64,000 nucleotides of DNA from Streptomyces guryensis (lineage in GTDB: Bacteria; Actinomycetota; Actinomycetes; Streptomycetales; Streptomycetaceae). Shown here piece after piece: positions 40,524-50,602 of this stretch (position 1 is its first letter; every line of letters begins with the position of its first letter). The notes below the pieces were generated by a model. It was given only the letters and a program-made list of their open reading frames with translations, searched no databases and had not been told where the DNA came from. The stretch lies in NCBI RefSeq assembly GCF_021261325.1, contig NZ_JAJSBI010000007.1:330464-394463 (forward strand). The letters run 5' to 3'. Both the position numbers and the translations under genes were made by a program.

Positions 40524-43300
40524 CCGCGATCCGCGTCCCCGGGCAGTTCCCCGGGGCGATGCGCGGGGGGCGCCCTCCGGCGTGGCCGGACGACCTGGCC
40601 GTGCCGGAGCAGACCGAGAAGCGGGCCCTGTTGTGGTGCAAGGTGACCGATCCGGACTGGCGCCCCACCGAGGAGGCGGTCGCGGCGGCGGAGGACGTGC
40701 GGGTGATCCTGCCCGAGGGTCCGGGATACGACGCGCTGCGGATCTGGCTCGCGGAGCGCGGTGTCCAGTACCGGGTCAGCCGCTACTGGGAAGAGGCCGA
40801 AGAGGTCGGCACGCTCAATGAGTTGGGCGGCCGTACGGATCTGGTCGCGGTCGGTCCGGGTGGCGCTGTCCCGGCCGCGGGTCCCTGGGCGGTGGCGGCC
40901 CGGGAGGCCTTCGCCGCGCAGTGGGACGGTGCGGAGGAGTTACCGGAGGACGACGGCGACGCGTACGTGCGCGTTGGGGAGTTGGTGCCCGCCGAGTGGG
41001 CCGCGCTGCTGCCGCATCCGTCGTTCAACCCGGCCCAGGCGGCTGCCGTTCCCGTCGTTCGGGAGGGCACCGGGCATCTGGTGGTGGTGGCGCCCACCGG
41101 CGCGGGCAAGACCCCGATCGGCATGGTCGCGGCGCTGGACGCGCACGCCCGGGGCGAGAAGGCCGCCTGGCTGGTGCCGCAGCGCTCGCTCACCGACGAA
41201 CTCGACCGGGAGCTCCAGCTGTGGCGGCGCCAGGGGCTGCACGTGGTACGGCTGACCGGTGAGGCCGCCGTGGACTCCGGGCTGATCCGGGCGGCCGATG
41301 TGTGGGTGGCGACGACGGAGAAGTTCGAGGCGATCTGCCGTGCGGGGTCGTTGCGCGACGCGCTCGCCGAGGTGGGCTGCTTGGTTGTCGACGAGATCCA
41401 TCTGCTCGGCGATCCGGTGCGTGGCGCAGTACTGGAGGCGCTGCTCGCGCGGGTGCGGGAGGACGGTGCGGGCGCGCGGATCGTCGGGCTGTCGGCGACG
41501 GTCGCCAACGCGGACGAAGTGGCCGAGTGGCTGGGCGCCCGCCTGGTCCGCACGGCCTGGCGGCCCACCCGGCTGACCTGGCAGTTGCCGGTCCTGCCGG
41601 CGGTGGACGAGGCGGACTGGGCGGCGCGGGCCGCGGTGCGCACCGCGGCCGCTGTACGGATCGCCCGCGGGGTCGGTGCGGACGGCGGCAGCGTGCTGGT
41701 GTTCTGCGGCAGCAAGCGACGGGTGCGGGCGACCGCGCTGGCTCTGGCCGCCGACCGTGGCGTGTCGACCGCAGGCGTGGACGCGGACGATGCCGCACTC
41801 GTCGAGCGGCTGTGCACCAAGGTCGGGGTGCGGCTGCACTACCGGGACTGGCCCTACAAGCGGGACGCCGAGCAGGCCTTCCGTACCCGTGAGGCGGACA
41901 TCCTGGTTGCCACCTCCACCGTCGCCGCGGGCGTCAACCTCCCCGCCCGGGCCGTGATCGTCGCCGACACCACCATCGGCCTGGACCGCGTCGAGGTGTC
42001 CATGGTCCAGCAGATGTTCGGACGGGCCGGCCGCATCGGCGCCGGGGAGCGCGAGGGCTGGGCGTTCCTGCTCGCGGACCCGGGGGAGCGGGCGCACTGG
42101 CAGGCCCGGCTCGCCGCCGGATACACGGTGCGGTCACGGCTGGGCGACCACCTTCCCGACCACCTCCTCGCCGAGGCCGTCCAGGAACGGGTGTCCACGG
42201 TCGAGGAGGCGGAGCGGTGGTGGTCGGGGACGCTGGCCGCGCACCAGGGACACGCCGGTGTCGAACCGCTGCGTGAGGCGGTGGCGTTCCTCACGACGGC
42301 GGGCTGTCTGCGCGGCCCCGTGGGTGAGGACCGTTGGGAGACGAGCCCGCTGGGCAGGCTGACCAGCCGCTTCATGGTGGACGCCGCCCTCGCCGACGAC
42401 CTGGCAACCGCGGTGCGAGAGGCCCCGGTGCCCGAATACGCCTTCACCGCAGAGCGGTCGCTGGCGGCCCTGCTCAGCACCCGCCTCCCGGTGTTGGAAC
42501 AGGCACCGTTCACCGACCGGGCCCGTACGGCACTGCGCCGCGTACTGCGCGAGGCGGAGCAGGAGCATCCGCAGGAGACCGACGAGTCTGCGCAGGACGA
42601 GCCGAAGCCGGTGGCCGGAGACCTCGCCCGCGCGGTCCTCCACCTCGTCGCCGACCGCCCCGGCCTCTTCCGTGGTCGTCCTGGTTACGTGCTGGGCATC
42701 CCCGTCGACTCCATGACCGGCATCCTGGAGGAGGCCCGGCGCTACCTGGCCTGGCTCGGCGCGCAGGGCCCGCTCGGCACGGTCCACCCGTGGGCGGCCG
42801 TCGTCGCCGGTGACCTGGCCCAGCGTATCCGTTGGCGTACGCTCGGGCCCGGCCGAGGGGCGGGACGGCTGTTGTGGATGTGTGAACGGATGGCCACCGC
42901 CCCGCTCGCGCCCGATCTCGTTCCCCGGATGTGGCGCGCGGCCCGCGCCCGCGGCGTCGACGCCCCCGACTGGTCGGGGACGACACCGCCGAACGACTGC
43001 GCCTTGCTCCCGGACCGTTACCGCGCGCTGCTCGCGGAGCGCGCCACCGGCGTCCACCTGGACCTGCGGGAGGACGACGGCGAGGTCCGGGTGGCGGCGC
43101 CACCGGGCTCGGTGATCCGGCTGTGGAACGGCGCGACCACCACCCTGCACAGCGGCGACGGCGAGGCGACCACCCTGCTCCTGCCGCCCGACGACCCGTC
43201 GGACAACTCGGCCGGCAACAGCGGGGCGGCCGTCTTCACCAGGGGTGGTGACCGGCTGGGGACGGGGTGGCTCGGGGCGTACGCGGAGATCCGCCGCTGA
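40520..43300 (+). CDS. Ski2-like DEAD/DEAH-box helicase
   Basis: A 926-aa superfamily 2 helicase. After an N-terminal domain of about 170 residues come FNPAQAAAVPVV (Q-like motif), Walker A APTGAGKTPIG, VWVATTEKFEA, Walker B VVDEIHLLGD (DEIH), GLSATVANADEVAEWLG, VLVFCGSKRRVRATA, ATSTVAAGVNLPARAVI and motif VI MVQQMFGRAGRIG. These point to the Ski2/Hel308 group. The C-terminal third is divergent. It translates with the zinc-ribbon gene and ends 200 bp before jetA. Helicases of this type are not part of the four-gene Wadjet core, so this pair may be an accessory or a separate defence module. Confidence 0.85.
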   Translation: MTAIRVPGQFPGAMRGGRPPAWPDDLAVPEQTEKRALLWCKVTDPDWRPTEEAVAAAEDVRVILPEGPGYDALRIWLAERGVQYRVSRYWEEAEEVGTLNELGGRTDLVAVGPGGAVPAAGPWAVAAREAFAAQWDGAEELPEDDGDAYVRVGELVPAEWAALLPHPSFNPAQAAAVPVVREGTGHLVVVAPTGAGKTPIGMVAALDAHARGEKAAWLVPQRSLTDELDRELQLWRRQGLHVVRLTGEAAVDSGLIRAADVWVATTEKFEAICRAGSLRDALAEVGCLVVDEIHLLGDPVRGAVLEALLARVREDGAGARIVGLSATVANADEVAEWLGARLVRTAWRPTRLTWQLPVLPAVDEADWAARAAVRTAAAVRIARGVGADGGSVLVFCGSKRRVRATALALAADRGVSTAGVDADDAALVERLCTKVGVRLHYRDWPYKRDAEQAFRTREADILVATSTVAAGVNLPARAVIVADTTIGLDRVEVSMVQQMFGRAGRIGAGEREGWAFLLADPGERAHWQARLAAGYTVRSRLGDHLPDHLLAEAVQERVSTVEEAERWWSGTLAAHQGHAGVEPLREAVAFLTTAGCLRGPVGEDRWETSPLGRLTSRFMVDAALADDLATAVREAPVPEYAFTAERSLAALLSTRLPVLEQAPFTDRARTALRRVLREAEQEHPQETDESAQDEPKPVAGDLARAVLHLVADRPGLFRGRPGYVLGIPVDSMTGILEEARRYLAWLGAQGPLGTVHPWAAVVAGDLAQRIRWRTLGPGRGAGRLLWMCERMATAPLAPDLVPRMWRAARARGVDAPDWSGTTPPNDCALLPDRYRALLAERATGVHLDLREDDGEVRVAAPPGSVIRLWNGATTTLHSGDGEATTLLLPPDDPSDNSAGNSGAAVFTRGGDRLGTGWLGAYAEIRR

Positions 43301-43437
43301 GCCCGGCCGGAGGGCGGGTCCCTACGGCGGCCACCGCCCGGCAGGGGGTGCAAGAGGGGCGCGCTGTAGCACAAGTGGCATGGGCCGAGGAGCGGCTCAC
43401 ACGCACCGATCGGGGTGCGGCAGACTGGTGTGGATCC

Positions 43438-43469
43438 GCTGGCACACGTCCGGCCGGACGTGTGCCAGC
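43438..43469. promoter_or_regulatory. Perfect 32-bp palindrome before jetA
   Basis: The half-site GCTGGCACACGTCCGG is followed immediately by its exact complement with no spacer, 33 bases before the jetA start. It is too symmetrical to be chance. It could be an operator for a dimeric regulator, or a hairpin attenuating read-through from the helicase genes. Confidence 0.75.
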
Positions 43470-43501
43470 CGAAACAGGAGAGAAGGGGAGCCCATAGTTC
43501 C

Positions 43502-45049
43502 GTGAGTGACGAGTTCGACCTCCCGGAGCCCGATGCCGCGGATCCCGTCGACGAGGGCGCGTTCGGTATCGACGCGTTCTCCCTCGACGACCGGCTGCGG
43601 CTGTTCCACTTCGCCGCGGCCGAGAAGCGTCACGAGTACCTGTGGCTGTTGCGTGCCTTCGACCGCGGACGCGCCAACTACCAGGTGCTGCTGCACGCCT
43701 CGGACGCGGTGGGACTGCTGGAGCGGCTCGCCGCCGACCATCCCGCTGCGGGCGCCGTCGGCGGGACGGCCGGCGTTCAGCCGTTGCTCGACGCGCTCGC
43801 GGAGTGGCAGGTCCTGGACCGGTCGTACGACGGGACGCGCGCCGCGAACCTTGCCGAGTACCGCAACCGCCACTACGTGTACCAGTTCACCCAGGCCGGG
43901 TACCGGGCGTACCGGGCGGTGGAGGACGTGCTCGGCGCGAGCCTGGAGGACGCCCAGCTCTCCCGCCTCGTCTTCCCCGACATCCTCGGGGACCTGCGCG
44001 CGCTGGCCGAGGCCAACACGGCGGGCGACGGCGAGGAGGTGTACCGCAAGCTCGGCCGGCTCGACTCGGTGCTGAACGAGATGGCGCAGCGCGCCGCCCG
44101 CTTCTACCTCATGCTGGGCGACCTGGCGCGCACCAACGACACCCGGCCCGAGGTGTTCCTCGCCCACAAGGACACGCTCCTCGCGCACATGCGGGAGTTC
44201 ACCGCCGAACTCGGCCGCTACGCCCCGCTGCTCGCCGAGGCGGTCGAGAAGGCCGCGGCCACCGGTGTGGACCGGATGATCGAGTACGCGGCCGAGGCCG
44301 ACGAGCGGCTCTTCCGCAGCCCCGCCGAGCGCCTCGCGGACTGGCGGCACCGGTGGGACGGCATCGTCCACTGGTTCGCGGAGCGCGAGCACAGCGAGAC
44401 CGAGCGGCTGCAGGACGCCACCGTCACCGCGATCCGCTCCGTCCTCGCCCTGCTGCGTCGGGTCACCGAGGCGCGCCGGGGCGGGGTGAGCCGGGAGAGC
44501 CAACTGCGCCATCTCGCCCAGTGGTTCACCTCCTGCGAGAGCGACGAGGACGCGCACGCCCTGTTCCAGGCGGTCTTCGGGCTCGGTGCGCCCCGCCACA
44601 TCGCCGTCCCGTACGCCGACCCCGAGCAGATCCCGGGCCGTACCTCCTGGTGGGAGGCGGAACCGGTCGAGCTGGCCCGCACCCTGGTCCAGTCCGGCCG
44701 CACCCCCGCCCTGCACGGGCCCGGCCGCATCGAACGCGACGACGACCGCCGGGCCCTGCTGCGCGCCGAGCAGCTCAAGGAGCAGGCCGAGCGCCGGGGT
44801 GCCGCGAACTCCCTCGCCTCGGACGGCGTGTACGGCCGGACCCTCGACGAGCCCGAGACACGCGCCCTGCTGGCCCTGCTGGACGTGGCACTCGCCGCCC
44901 GGGTCCCCGCCAGCCGCCGGGTCACCGCCGCCTCCGGTTCCGCCCACGGGGTGCGGCTCACCCTCACCCCAGCGGAGGGCTCCACCACCGTCGACACCGT
45001 GCGGGGCCGGCTTCATCTCGACGGGCTGCGCCTGGAGGTCACCGTATGA
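43502..45049 (+). CDS. jetA: Wadjet JetA (TIGR02677, kleisin-like)
   Basis: A 515-aa protein matching the DUF2397/TIGR02677 family: AFSLDDRLRLFHFAAAEKRH near the N-terminus, EYRNRHYVYQFTQAGYRAYR, and LTPAEGSTTVDTVRGRLHLD at the end. In Wadjet, JetA is the kleisin subunit bridging the SMC heads. GTG 43502 follows GGGGAG by 11 bases. It is followed closely by jetB. Wadjet JetABC are known to extrude DNA loops and recognise small circular plasmids. Confidence 0.9.
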   Translation: MSDEFDLPEPDAADPVDEGAFGIDAFSLDDRLRLFHFAAAEKRHEYLWLLRAFDRGRANYQVLLHASDAVGLLERLAADHPAAGAVGGTAGVQPLLDALAEWQVLDRSYDGTRAANLAEYRNRHYVYQFTQAGYRAYRAVEDVLGASLEDAQLSRLVFPDILGDLRALAEANTAGDGEEVYRKLGRLDSVLNEMAQRAARFYLMLGDLARTNDTRPEVFLAHKDTLLAHMREFTAELGRYAPLLAEAVEKAAATGVDRMIEYAAEADERLFRSPAERLADWRHRWDGIVHWFAEREHSETERLQDATVTAIRSVLALLRRVTEARRGGVSRESQLRHLAQWFTSCESDEDAHALFQAVFGLGAPRHIAVPYADPEQIPGRTSWWEAEPVELARTLVQSGRTPALHGPGRIERDDDRRALLRAEQLKEQAERRGAANSLASDGVYGRTLDEPETRALLALLDVALAARVPASRRVTAASGSAHGVRLTLTPAEGSTTVDTVRGRLHLDGLRLEVTV

Positions 45050-45062
45050 ACAAGGTCGTCGT

Positions 45063-46487
45063 ATGAGCCGCGTCGCCGAGGGCGTCTCCCCGCTCGAACT
45101 CGCCGACTACCAGAAGGCGGTACGGCTCGTCCTGCGGCACCCGCTGATCACACCCGGGTACCCGGACAAGGCGGCGCTGGCCACGGTGCGACGCTGGGCC
45201 GACCAACTGCGCACCGACCTGATGGAGGCACTCGGGTACCGGCTCGTCACCACCGCCGACACCGCCCGGCTCCAGCGCGCCCAGGACGGCCTGGACGCCA
45301 CCCGCCCAGCCCTCACCCGCGCGGGCCGCCCCTTCGACCGGCGCCGCTATGCCTACCTCGTCCTCACTCTCGCGGCCCTGGGCCGCCACGGCGCGCAGGT
45401 GGCGCTGGGCGAACTGGCCGACGCGGTCGCCGCCGACGCCGTACGCATCGACGGGCTGGGACTGGACACCGCGCGCAAACCCGACCGGGACGCCTTCGTC
45501 GACGCCGTCACCTGGCTCACCGAGCGCGGCGCGCTCACTCTCGCTGACGGTTCCGCCACCGCCTGGGCAGGCGATCCCGAGCGGGCCGAGGCCCTGTACG
45601 ACATCGACCGGGAGATCCTCCTCGCCGTCCACCACCCGACCCGGGTTCTGCAACACCTCACCTCCGTCACCGCTTTGCTGGACTCCTCCGGCGCGCTGGG
45701 CCTGTCCGCGGGCCGTGCCGCCCAGCGCCGCGACCAGGCCCGCCGGGCCCGTCGTCTGGTGCTGGAGAACCCGGTCGCGTACTACGCCGACGCCGACACC
45801 GAACTCCTGGGCCAGCTGCGGGCGCCCGCTCTCGCCGAGGACCTGGAGCGGCTGACCGGGCTGACGGTGGAGCGGCGGGCCGAGGGTGTGGCGCTCATCG
45901 ACACCTCCGGCAGGCTGTCCGACCTCCGCTTTCCCGGCGGCGGTACCGTCGCGCAGGCCGCGCTGCTGCTCGCCGCCCGGATCAGCGTCGCGGTGCAGCG
46001 TTCCGGACGGCACGCCCTCGAATCGCTGCCCGCGCCCACCGCCGCCGAACGCCTCGCGGCTCGCGCCCGGCGTATCGACGTGGCCCTGCCGTCGCGCGGG
46101 CTGGTCGCCGAACTCGCCCAACTCGCAGAGCCGGACGAGGGGTCGGCGTACGGGACGCCCGGTGACGAGGGGCAGGAGCTGACGGAGACCCGGTACCCCT
46201 TCGTCACGGACTCCTGGCTCCGCGGCAGGCTCAGGGAGATCACCGCCGAGTACGGCGCGGGTTTCGCCGCCGATCTGCGCGGCGACCCGGACCGGCTGCT
46301 GGACCAGGCGCTCGGCCTGCTGGCCGCCATGTTGCTGATCGCCCGGGTCGACGGCGGGGCCCTCGCGCTTCCGCTGCTCGCCCGCTACCGGGGGGTCACC
46401 GCCCGAGTCAAGACCCGTACGGCGGCCCAACCGCTTTCCCGGACAACCCTGTTCACCGACGACATCGCCAAGGACCCGACTCCGTGA
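45063..46487 (+). CDS. jetB: Wadjet JetB (TIGR02678, KITE-like)
   Basis: A 474-aa DUF2398/TIGR02678 protein (LELADYQKAVRLVLRHPLIT, YAYLVLTLAALGRHGAQVAL, RLENP-like RLVLENPVAYYADADTELLG). It corresponds to the KITE/winged-helix subunit of the JetABC complex. ATG 45063 lies 14 bases after the jetA stop. The stop overlaps jetC as GTGA. Confidence 0.9.
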   Translation: MSRVAEGVSPLELADYQKAVRLVLRHPLITPGYPDKAALATVRRWADQLRTDLMEALGYRLVTTADTARLQRAQDGLDATRPALTRAGRPFDRRRYAYLVLTLAALGRHGAQVALGELADAVAADAVRIDGLGLDTARKPDRDAFVDAVTWLTERGALTLADGSATAWAGDPERAEALYDIDREILLAVHHPTRVLQHLTSVTALLDSSGALGLSAGRAAQRRDQARRARRLVLENPVAYYADADTELLGQLRAPALAEDLERLTGLTVERRAEGVALIDTSGRLSDLRFPGGGTVAQAALLLAARISVAVQRSGRHALESLPAPTAAERLAARARRIDVALPSRGLVAELAQLAEPDEGSAYGTPGDEGQELTETRYPFVTDSWLRGRLREITAEYGAGFAADLRGDPDRLLDQALGLLAAMLLIARVDGGALALPLLARYRGVTARVKTRTAAQPLSRTTLFTDDIAKDPTP

Positions 46488-49400
46488 GCACCCCCGCTCC
46501 CACCCAAGCCCCCACCCCCTCAGCCCGGTTCGTCCCCACCCGCGCCGGGATCATCAACCTGTGGGACTACCGGGACGAGGAGTTCTCCTTCGCCGGCGGC
46601 TGGCTGGTGCTGCGCGGCCCCAACGGATCCGGCAAGACCAAGGCCCTCGAAGTCCTCTTCCCCTTCGTCCTCGACGGCCGTATCGACCCCAAGCGGCTCA
46701 ACCCGTTCGCCGCCGAGGACCGCACGATGAAGTCCAACCTGCTCTTCCGCGGGCAGGACAGCGCGCTCGGCTACGTCTGGATCGAGTTCACCCACCGGGA
46801 GACGGGCGAGGCCGTCACCTGCGGCATCGGACTGCACGCCCAGCGCCACCGCGACACACCCGTTCGCTGGCACTTCGTCGCCGAGGGCCGCGTCGGAGAG
46901 GACTTCTCCCTCCTCACCCACGACGACCGGCCGATGACGAAGAAGCAACTCGCCGCCGAACTCGGACGCGAGCTGATCGCCTCCACGGCCGACTACCGCG
47001 CCGCCGTCGACCGACGCCTGTTCGGTCTCGGCCCGGAACGGTACGAGCAACTGCTCACCCTGATCCTCACGCTGCGCCGCCCGCAGCTCGCCAAGAACCT
47101 CGACCCGGCCAAGCTCTCCGACACCCTCACCGCCGGTCTGCGCCCGCTCGACGACGACCTGATCGCCGAGGCGGCCCGTTCCTTCGACGACATGGAGTCC
47201 GTGCAGCGCACCCTGGAGGGACTGGCCGCCGCCGACGACGCCACCCGGGCCTTCCTCGCGAGCTACTCCACCTACCTGCGGGTCCACGCCCGTGCCGCCG
47301 CGGACCGGCTCACCGCCCGCCGTACCGAGACCGCCGAGCGCGCCGCCGCGCTGAGCACCGCCACCACGGACCTGGCTCAGGCCCGTGAACGGCAGGCCGC
47401 CGCCCAGACGCGTGCCGAGTCGGCCGACGGCTCACTCGCCGCCCAGCGCGCCCGCCTCGACCAGTTGCGCTCCTCCGCCGCCTACCAGGCCGTCGAGCAA
47501 CTCGCCGACCTGGAACGCCTGGTGCGCACCTGCGAGCAGACCGCCCGGCAGGCGAACGCCGAACGTGAACGCCGCAGCGCCGCCACCGGCCGCGCCCGCG
47601 CCGAGGCCGAGCACGCCGCGCGGCTCGCCGCCGAACTCGATGCCGCAGTCTCCCGGGACGCCGCCACCGTCGCCGACCACGCCCACACCGCCGGCCTGCC
47701 CTGGACTCCGGCCGACGCCGAACCCGCCGGCCTCGCAGACCGCTCCGCCGCACTCGCCGCAGCCCGCCACGAGGGCGTCCGGGCCGTACGGGCCGCCCAG
47801 CAGGTGGCACGCGGCGCCGAGCAGACCCGTGACCTCGCCCGGAGCTCGCTCGACCGTGCCGAGGAGGCCGTCACCGCGGCGGAAACCGCGGAGACCGCCG
47901 CCGAGTCGGCCCTCGCATCCGCCCGTGAACAGGCCCGTGAGGCACTGGGACAGTGGGCGGAGGCGCATGGTGAGCTCCTGACCGAGGAGGGGGTCGGCCG
48001 ACTCGCCGAAGCCCTCGAACTCACCGGCGAGGCGGAGAGCTCGGGTGTGCCCGTCACGCTCGCGGACGCCTTCACCGAGGCCACCGCCTCCGCCGTACAG
48101 GAACTGCGTGACTCCCTCGCCGCCCTGCGCGCCCAGCGCGCCGATGTCGAGCGCCGCCGCGCCGAGACGGAGGCCGAACGCGACCGGATCGCCGCCGAAC
48201 ACGACGACGCCCCGCCCCAGGCCCGTGGCCGCACTGCCGAGAGGGCGCCCGGTGAGGGGGGTGTTCCGTTGTGGCGGCTCGTCGACTTCGACGACCATCT
48301 GACAGGCCGTCAGCGGGCGGATCTGGAAGCCGCCTTGGAGGCATCGGGCCTGCTTGACGCCCTCCTCACCGCCGAGGACGCCCCCGTGGCGGCCGGGCGC
48401 AGCGAGGGTTGGCTGCGAGCCGGTTCTCCGGTGAGAGGACCGAGCCTCGCCGACCTCCTGCGCCCCGAGGTCCCCGAGGCCGGCGATGCGATCCCGACCG
48501 CCGCCCGGATCACCGCCGTACTGCGATCCGTCGCCGTCACCGGCGACCTCGACACCGGGACTCCGCAGATCAGCCCCGACGGCCGGTACGCCGCCGGTGT
48601 CCTGATCGGCGCCCACACCAAGGAGCACGCCGAGTACATCGGCGCGACCGCCCGCGCCCGCAGGCGCGCCGCCCGGATCGCCGCCTGCGAGACGCTCCTG
48701 TCCGAACTCTCCGCCCAGCTCGACGAGTTGGCGCGTGCGCAGGCCCGTACGGACGCCGCCCTCGACGGGTACGCCGCGGCCCGCGCCGCCCTGCCCCGCA
48801 CCACCGGCATCACCGAGGCGCTGCGCGAACTGGACAGGGCCGCGGCGAGGCTGCGCGCCACCCGCGACGCCGCCGACGCCGCCCAGGACTCGTACGACGA
48901 GTCGGTGGCCGCCTGCTCGGTCGCCGAGCGCGCCCTGCGCCGCACCGCCGCCGAGCACGCCGTCGAGACCGACCGCGTCGACGCCGTCGAGACCGCCACC
49001 CGCGCCTTCGAGACGGCGGTCCGCGAACTGGCCGCCCGCCGCCGCGAACACGCCCGCCAGAGTGAGGCGGCCGAGGCAGCCACCGACCGACTCACCGTCG
49101 CCGCCGAGGATGAGGAAGCGGCGGCGGACACCGAGCGCGCGGCACGCCGCCGGTACACCGAGGAGGCCGCGGGACTTGAGGCCCTCCAGGATGCCGTCGG
49201 GGCCGAGGCACAGGAGGTGATGCGCCAGGTGCAGGAGACCGAGGACGGCATCGACGCCCTGGTGGGGGAAGCCGAGGCGGCCCGCACCGCTCAGCACGGC
49301 GCGATCGCGGGTACCGCCGCGGCCGAGGCCCGCCGTACGGCCGCGGCTGAGGCCCGGTCGGTCGCAGCGGCGGAGGAGAAGGACACCGCCCGCTCCCTGC

Positions 49401-50602
49401 GCCCGTATGCCGTCAGGGAACTCCTCGACATCCTGCGCTGCCCGCCCGGCCTCGCCTGGCCTGCCCAGGAGGCCGACTGGGCCGGCGAGACACTCCCGCC
49501 GGCCGTGGCCGCCGCCCACGAGGCGATCCTCGCCGCGACCCGCGACCTCACCCCCACCGAGACCAGCCTCAAGCAGTCCGTCACCCGTCTCACCAAGGCC
49601 CTGGACGACCTGCAGGCGCAGCTGGCCGCCGCCGGGCAGGACTACCGGCCCGAGTGGGACGGTTCCGACGGGGTCATCCTCGTCCGTGTGGCCGACGAGG
49701 AGGGCCCGCTGCCGGTGGCCGTCTTCGCGCAGAAGATCTCCGCCCACCGCAGTGACCAGGCCGAACTGCTCTCCGAGTCCGAGCAGCGCATCCTGGAGGA
49801 CGCCCTGCTGACCCGGCTCGCCCAGCAGATCCACGACCGCACCATCGACGCCCGCGACCTGATCCGCCGGATGAACACGGACATGCGCCGGCGCACCATG
49901 TCCTCGGGGACGACGGTCGGGGTGAGCTGGCTGCTAGCCGACCACCTCGACGACGAACAGCGCGCCGTCTGCGCCCTCCTCGACGCCGACGCCGCCCGCC
50001 TCGGCCCCGACGGTCTCGCCCGGGTACGCACCCACTTCGCCGCGCAGATCAAGACCGCCCGTGCCCGCCACCGTGACCAGCCCTACCGCGAACTGCTCGC
50101 CGAGGTCCTCGACTACCGGCGCTGGCGGCAGTTCGCGTTCCAGCTGGTGCGCCCCGACAAGACGGAGGAGAGGCTCACCCGAGCCCGGCACAGCCGCCTG
50201 TCGGGCGGTGAGCAGTCCGTGTCGCTCCATCTGCCGCTGTTCGCTGCCGCGCACGCCATGCTCAACTCCGCCCACCCGCACGCCCCGCGCCTGCTCGCCC
50301 TCGACGAGGCCTTCGCCGGCGTGGACGACACCGGGCGCGGCGAACTCATGTCACTGGCCGCCCAGTTCGACCTCGACCTCTTCATGACCGGCTACGACCT
50401 GTGGGCCGCCCACGCCTCCGTGTCCGCCGCCGCCCACTACGACCTCGCGCACACCGCCGTCGACCACACCGTCTCCGCGCTGCTGCTCGTCTGGGACGGC
50501 CACCGGCTCCTCGCCGACGACACCGGCGACCTCACCACCGCCCTCGGCTCGCCCGGCACCCGGCGCGTCCCGGTCCCCGAGGAGGCCCCGGTTGTCCACT
50601 GA
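46484..50602 (+). CDS. jetC: Wadjet JetC (TIGR02680, SMC-like ATPase)
   Basis: A 1372-aa SMC/MukB-like ATPase. Walker A GPNGSGKT lies at residues 45-52. The ABC signature RLSGGEQSVSL (about 1240) and Walker B LLALDEAFAGVDD (about 1270) are near the C-terminus. Between them are roughly 900 residues of Ala/Arg/Glu-rich coiled coil with a hinge-like interruption near 580-720. ATP-driven head engagement should power DNA loop extrusion. GTG start overlaps jetB. The frame is complete with no decay. Confidence 0.94.
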   Translation: MSTPAPTQAPTPSARFVPTRAGIINLWDYRDEEFSFAGGWLVLRGPNGSGKTKALEVLFPFVLDGRIDPKRLNPFAAEDRTMKSNLLFRGQDSALGYVWIEFTHRETGEAVTCGIGLHAQRHRDTPVRWHFVAEGRVGEDFSLLTHDDRPMTKKQLAAELGRELIASTADYRAAVDRRLFGLGPERYEQLLTLILTLRRPQLAKNLDPAKLSDTLTAGLRPLDDDLIAEAARSFDDMESVQRTLEGLAAADDATRAFLASYSTYLRVHARAAADRLTARRTETAERAAALSTATTDLAQARERQAAAQTRAESADGSLAAQRARLDQLRSSAAYQAVEQLADLERLVRTCEQTARQANAERERRSAATGRARAEAEHAARLAAELDAAVSRDAATVADHAHTAGLPWTPADAEPAGLADRSAALAAARHEGVRAVRAAQQVARGAEQTRDLARSSLDRAEEAVTAAETAETAAESALASAREQAREALGQWAEAHGELLTEEGVGRLAEALELTGEAESSGVPVTLADAFTEATASAVQELRDSLAALRAQRADVERRRAETEAERDRIAAEHDDAPPQARGRTAERAPGEGGVPLWRLVDFDDHLTGRQRADLEAALEASGLLDALLTAEDAPVAAGRSEGWLRAGSPVRGPSLADLLRPEVPEAGDAIPTAARITAVLRSVAVTGDLDTGTPQISPDGRYAAGVLIGAHTKEHAEYIGATARARRRAARIAACETLLSELSAQLDELARAQARTDAALDGYAAARAALPRTTGITEALRELDRAAARLRATRDAADAAQDSYDESVAACSVAERALRRTAAEHAVETDRVDAVETATRAFETAVRELAARRREHARQSEAAEAATDRLTVAAEDEEAAADTERAARRRYTEEAAGLEALQDAVGAEAQEVMRQVQETEDGIDALVGEAEAARTAQHGAIAGTAAAEARRTAAAEARSVAAAEEKDTARSLRPYAVRELLDILRCPPGLAWPAQEADWAGETLPPAVAAAHEAILAATRDLTPTETSLKQSVTRLTKALDDLQAQLAAAGQDYRPEWDGSDGVILVRVADEEGPLPVAVFAQKISAHRSDQAELLSESEQRILEDALLTRLAQQIHDRTIDARDLIRRMNTDMRRRTMSSGTTVGVSWLLADHLDDEQRAVCALLDADAARLGPDGLARVRTHFAAQIKTARARHRDQPYRELLAEVLDYRRWRQFAFQLVRPDKTEERLTRARHSRLSGGEQSVSLHLPLFAAAHAMLNSAHPHAPRLLALDEAFAGVDDTGRGELMSLAAQFDLDLFMTGYDLWAAHASVSAAAHYDLAHTAVDHTVSALLLVWDGHRLLADDTGDLTTALGSPGTRRVPVPEEAPVVH

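Noticed and set aside
47432..49834. 800-residue minus-strand frame opposite jetC
   Set aside because: Gly/Val/Leu-rich mirror of the Ala/Glu coiled coil; jetC has the SMC motifs at both ends.
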